A DNA stretch of 64,000 bases from positions 5,952,001 through 6,016,000 of the forward strand of contig NZ_SHKW01000001.1 in the NCBI RefSeq assembly GCF_004217555.1, given 5' to 3'. Below the pieces are notes generated by a model. The model saw only the letters and a list, made by a program, of their open reading frames with translations, had not been told where the DNA came from and searched no databases. Made by a program: the position numbers and the translations under genes. Position 1 is the stretch's first letter, and the number at the start of each line of letters is the position of its first letter. This DNA comes from Edaphobacter modestus. GTDB taxonomy: Bacteria; Acidobacteriota; Terriglobia; Terriglobales; Acidobacteriaceae. Below are positions 61,688 to 64,000 of this stretch, piece by piece.

Positions 61688-63621
61688 TAATTTTCTCCGG
61701 AGATGGTGTGAGTGCTTGCAAGGTGGTCTGGATTCACAATGATTTGTGTTAGCCACAATGCGAGTGAGGATACGTCCTGATCCGAAAGGTACTCGTGGCC
61801 CGGCATGTCGGATCCGGGTATGCCAAACTTCACGATCCGTGCAAGGTGAATTTCTCGCTCCTCGGCGGTATCCGATGCCGGGAGATGTAACCACGGCCCA
61901 GTTGCTAGATTCGGGGGAAGCCGCTTGAAGCTCGTCCGCCAACTCTGTCTGGTGTGTCCATCGGAGTTATGGCAGGTTGCACAGTACGAGGTGAAGAGAT
62001 GCGCCCCGTCACTTGCGTTTGCTTTTGCAACAGCTGCGGCTGGGGGTGTCCATGCTTGCTCGGCTACAAGATGCTGTTCGGCTCCGGAGTTCCTGAGGCT
62101 GGCCATGTAAGCGATAAGATCGTCACCGAGGCTTCCTGGGGCTCCGAAAAGACACGCGTAAGAGGGCATGAACGAAGCGTGGCTCACCTCCAGTGGGCTG
62201 TAGAAGTGGGCTCTCAGCCAAAGCGGGGAACGGCGACCTCCAACTTCTGACAAGTCTGGCCCCTGACGCCGGTTCCCGATCAATGGGGGAAGCTCCAACC
62301 GCAACTCATCGATCGTCTGGACCGGACCCCATATCAGGACATCCTGAGTATGCGGGCGCACGTACTGAGAGTGGCAGTTGATGCATCCCTCAGAGATGTA
62401 GACCTGGCGTCCCCGTTCGACCTGCGTGAGAGCATGCTGTTCGGGACGAGAAGCGAGGATTGCTCGATGGACGCAGAAGGCCGCGAGCAGAACCGCGGCC
62501 GTTGTCGCTACCTCTCGCCCGCGACGGCAAAGCAACTCGATGAGTTGCGGACCGAGAACCAATGCGCACGCAAGCAAAATGAATGCCACAGGAACCTGTC
62601 GGAGGTTTTGACCCATGCCGATGCCCATCGCCGATCCGAACCAACCCGCGACCGCGTAGATCAGACCGGCTTTGCGGGCTCGCTCTGCGGGCGACGGGGC
62701 TGGTGCCAGTAACGATGGGTAGGCGACCAACGCAACGGAGTAAAGAGAAACACCGAGGGGATAGAAGAAGGATGCCAGAAACGCCTGGTTGGGATCGAGT
62801 AGGAGCAGACAAGCGAAGGCCAGCGCAAGAACGGAAAGGCCTAGCACAAACCCCAAGCCCCGACGTCGAAGCAACCATGCACTCGCGATTGCCGCACTCA
62901 GGTGCAGCAAGCCATTGATCCAGAGATGGACTGTCCCCTCCCAGGTGCCACCCTTCAGAGCGGGAGTGTTCTGAATGATAAAAAAAGCTGCCGAATCGAG
63001 CCAGACCAAAGCAGTGAAGCAGAGCAGAATGAGACCGAAGGAGATTTGGTGGAGTGGTATTGGAAGCGTTTCGGTGGAGGCTTCAATCGTCACTTTTGCA
63101 GCGGCGAGGACGCCGACGAGACAAAGAGCAGCGGCTGTGACTGCTTGCACATTTGGCGAGCCCGTGAAGAGAGGTGGAAAGTTACAGATGAGATAGCCGA
63201 AGCCGGTACCCAGACCAACCTTCAGCAGGAGATGACCTTCTCCGAGCCAGAGGTGCAGATGGGTAACGAGCGTGACTGTCAGAAGACCAAGCCCAGCTCC
63301 GATCAGAAATGAGACGATGATGCTCGCGCCGGTTGCGAGCGGGAGCAGAGTGAGCAAGGCCGCCGCTCCGCAGGTGCAGAGTGCCATCTGCAATCGGCGA
63401 CGGGGTGAAGAGCCGAAGATCGACCGGACAGCCAGCAAACTAAGGAGAATCCCTCCGGCTGCCATCGCTGCCATGACGATCTTGAGGTGCGCATTAGTGA
63501 TGCCGAGCTCAGCAAGTCGCTTGAGGAACGAAAACTGGGCAAAGATCAGAAAATAGACATAGGTGATGGCAACGAGGCTCACGCCTCGCCATCCGGATCG
63601 CTGAACACTATGCCGTGACAT
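61687..63621 (-). CDS. Polytopic membrane protein fused to two c-type heme domains
   Basis: About 644 residues (662 from an upstream ATG at 63675). The N-terminal ~400 residues hold about 12 helices in MFS-like arrangement. Then comes a CcoO-like heme domain: 'GRQVYISEGCINCHSQYVRP', CxxCH at 431-435 and axial Met about 503 (numbering from 63675), and a second class I cytochrome c: 'SYCATCHNSDG' at 565-569 and 'PGSDMPGHEY', Met 624. The second heme domain is near the membrane-free C-terminus. Probably transfers electrons between quinol or the copper oxidase and a terminal oxidase. It precedes yceI by a one-base overlap. Confidence 0.8.
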   Translation of the reverse strand: MSRHSVQRSGWRGVSLVAITYVYFLIFAQFSFLKRLAELGITNAHLKIVMAAMAAGGILLSLLAVRSIFGSSPRRRLQMALCTCGAAALLTLLPLATGASIIVSFLIGAGLGLLTVTLVTHLHLWLGEGHLLLKVGLGTGFGYLICNFPPLFTGSPNVQAVTAAALCLVGVLAAAKVTIEASTETLPIPLHQISFGLILLCFTALVWLDSAAFFIIQNTPALKGGTWEGTVHLWINGLLHLSAAIASAWLLRRRGLGFVLGLSVLALAFACLLLLDPNQAFLASFFYPLGVSLYSVALVAYPSLLAPAPSPAERARKAGLIYAVAGWFGSAMGIGMGQNLRQVPVAFILLACALVLGPQLIELLCRRGREVATTAAVLLAAFCVHRAILASRPEQHALTQVERGRQVYISEGCINCHSQYVRPHTQDVLIWGPVQTIDELRLELPPLIGNRRQGPDLSEVGGRRSPLWLRAHFYSPLEVSHASFMPSYACLFGAPGSLGDDLIAYMASLRNSGAEQHLVAEQAWTPPAAAVAKANASDGAHLFTSYCATCHNSDGHTRQSWRTSFKRLPPNLATGPWLHLPASDTAEEREIHLARIVKFGIPGSDMPGHEYLSDQDVSSLALWLTQIIVNPDHLASTHTISGEN

Positions 63622-64000
63622 TGCCCAACCAGCCTCTGGCCAATCCGATTGTCTGAAGAAGAGCAATTGCTCCATCGGTCAAGGCGACCGTCATCCACCC
63701 AGGTTCGAGTGAACCCGAGAAGATCTTTGCGACGACAAAGATTGCCACGAGTCCACGAGTGATCGCAGTCAGCAGCCAGACGGCCTCGAGCTTCTGAACC
63801 AGTACGGGCCGGGTTGTGAGCAGCACGCCGCCATAGAGGCAGGCGATCCCAACCGAAAGCACGAAGACGCCGACGTATGAAAGATAGGGAAGCGAGTCCT
63901 GTGGCGCGTGCAACCTCATCATGTGCAAGGTCGTTGTAGGCGCAACGATGAGCAGCACCCCGGTCGAAGCGTCTGAAAGGCCGGTGAGGATCTGATAGCC
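63608..64000 (-). CDS. Small membrane protein, 5' end outside window
   Basis: The frame is open to the right edge ('QILTGLSDASTGVLLIVAPT' precedes an internal GTG at 63958), so the gene starts beyond 64000. Four hydrophobic segments follow: 'LSYVGVFVLSVGIACLYGGV', 'KLEAVWLLTAITRGLVAIFV', 'MTVALTDGAIALLQTIGLA'. No domain recognised. It overlaps the next gene by 14 bases and heads the redox operon as far as visible. Confidence 0.65.
   Translation of the reverse strand, partial: GYQILTGLSDASTGVLLIVAPTTTLHMMRLHAPQDSLPYLSYVGVFVLSVGIACLYGGVLLTTRPVLVQKLEAVWLLTAITRGLVAIFVVAKIFSGSLEPGWMTVALTDGAIALLQTIGLARGWLGNVTA

Noticed and set aside
1..64000. CRISPR arrays, tRNA or rRNA genes, prophage or known defence systems
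   Set aside because: I read both strands for regular short repeats, cloverleaf signatures and characteristic genes and found none.

Overview
The window looks like a chromosomal segment of an Acidobacteriota bacterium of the Terriglobus/Granulicella/Edaphobacter type. This is inferred from gene content: three large Oar-like TonB-dependent receptors with N-terminal carboxypeptidase-like domains, a membrane winged-helix regulator of a type common in that phylum, FUSC efflux genes and many sigma-54 signals. Base composition is moderate to high GC. I saw no rRNA, tRNA or CRISPR array.

Layout. 1-1141: 5' part of a secreted protein gene leaving the window. 1640-11254: two-component system, TonB-dependent receptor, secreted beta-propeller, second receptor. 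11478-13354: a junk-yard junction of a group II intron fragment, an IS110 fragment, a ThiF-like fragment and the frameshifted 3' end of a sigma-54 activator gene. 13371-23367: sigma-54 promoter A, then a long operon-like run (STAS-like protein, alcohol dehydrogenase, conserved ~240-residue protein, aldehyde dehydrogenase, two related exported proteins, DUF302, GlgX, conserved unknown). 23441-29896: IS relic, sigma-54 promoter B with relic genes, then a tolC-ytcA-hlyD-FUSC efflux operon. 30157-37400: sigma-54 promoter C, a paralogue of the ~240-residue protein, sugar nucleotidyltransferase, universal stress protein, FAD monooxygenase and isochorismatase-fold protein, among truncated or broken genes. 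37487-46161: a GDPD-GH18 fusion, a membrane regulator and a divergent TonB receptor, with two copies of one inverted repeat in their control regions. 46312-51604: a 2H-phosphoesterase-like protein and two decayed imuA-imuB-dnaE2 mutasome cassettes facing each other. 51893-57506: sigma-54 promoter D, alpha/beta hydrolase, a frameshifted third copy of the ~240-residue gene, an ECF sigma factor and several gene fragments. 57550-64000 (minus strand): a probable redox and metal operon (membrane protein, MFS-like/cytochrome c fusion, YceI, multicopper oxidase, outer-membrane barrel, MbfA-like iron exporter).

Most notable is a dispersed ~100 bp cassette present four times. Each copy carries a -24/-12 (sigma-54) promoter at an almost fixed distance from a conserved upstream block. 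Two copies still carry the 3' end of a sigma-54 activator gene upstream, and three carry the start of a small STAS-like gene downstream. Three of the four drive or once drove a member of the same ~240-residue family, each time beside different redox, hydrolase or stress genes. The second highlight is the head-on pair of decaying mutasome cassettes; the third is the shared inverted repeat around the chitinase/receptor regulator. Pseudogene density is high at 11-13 kb, 23-25 kb, 32-37 kb and 47-57 kb, indicating accessory DNA in decay.
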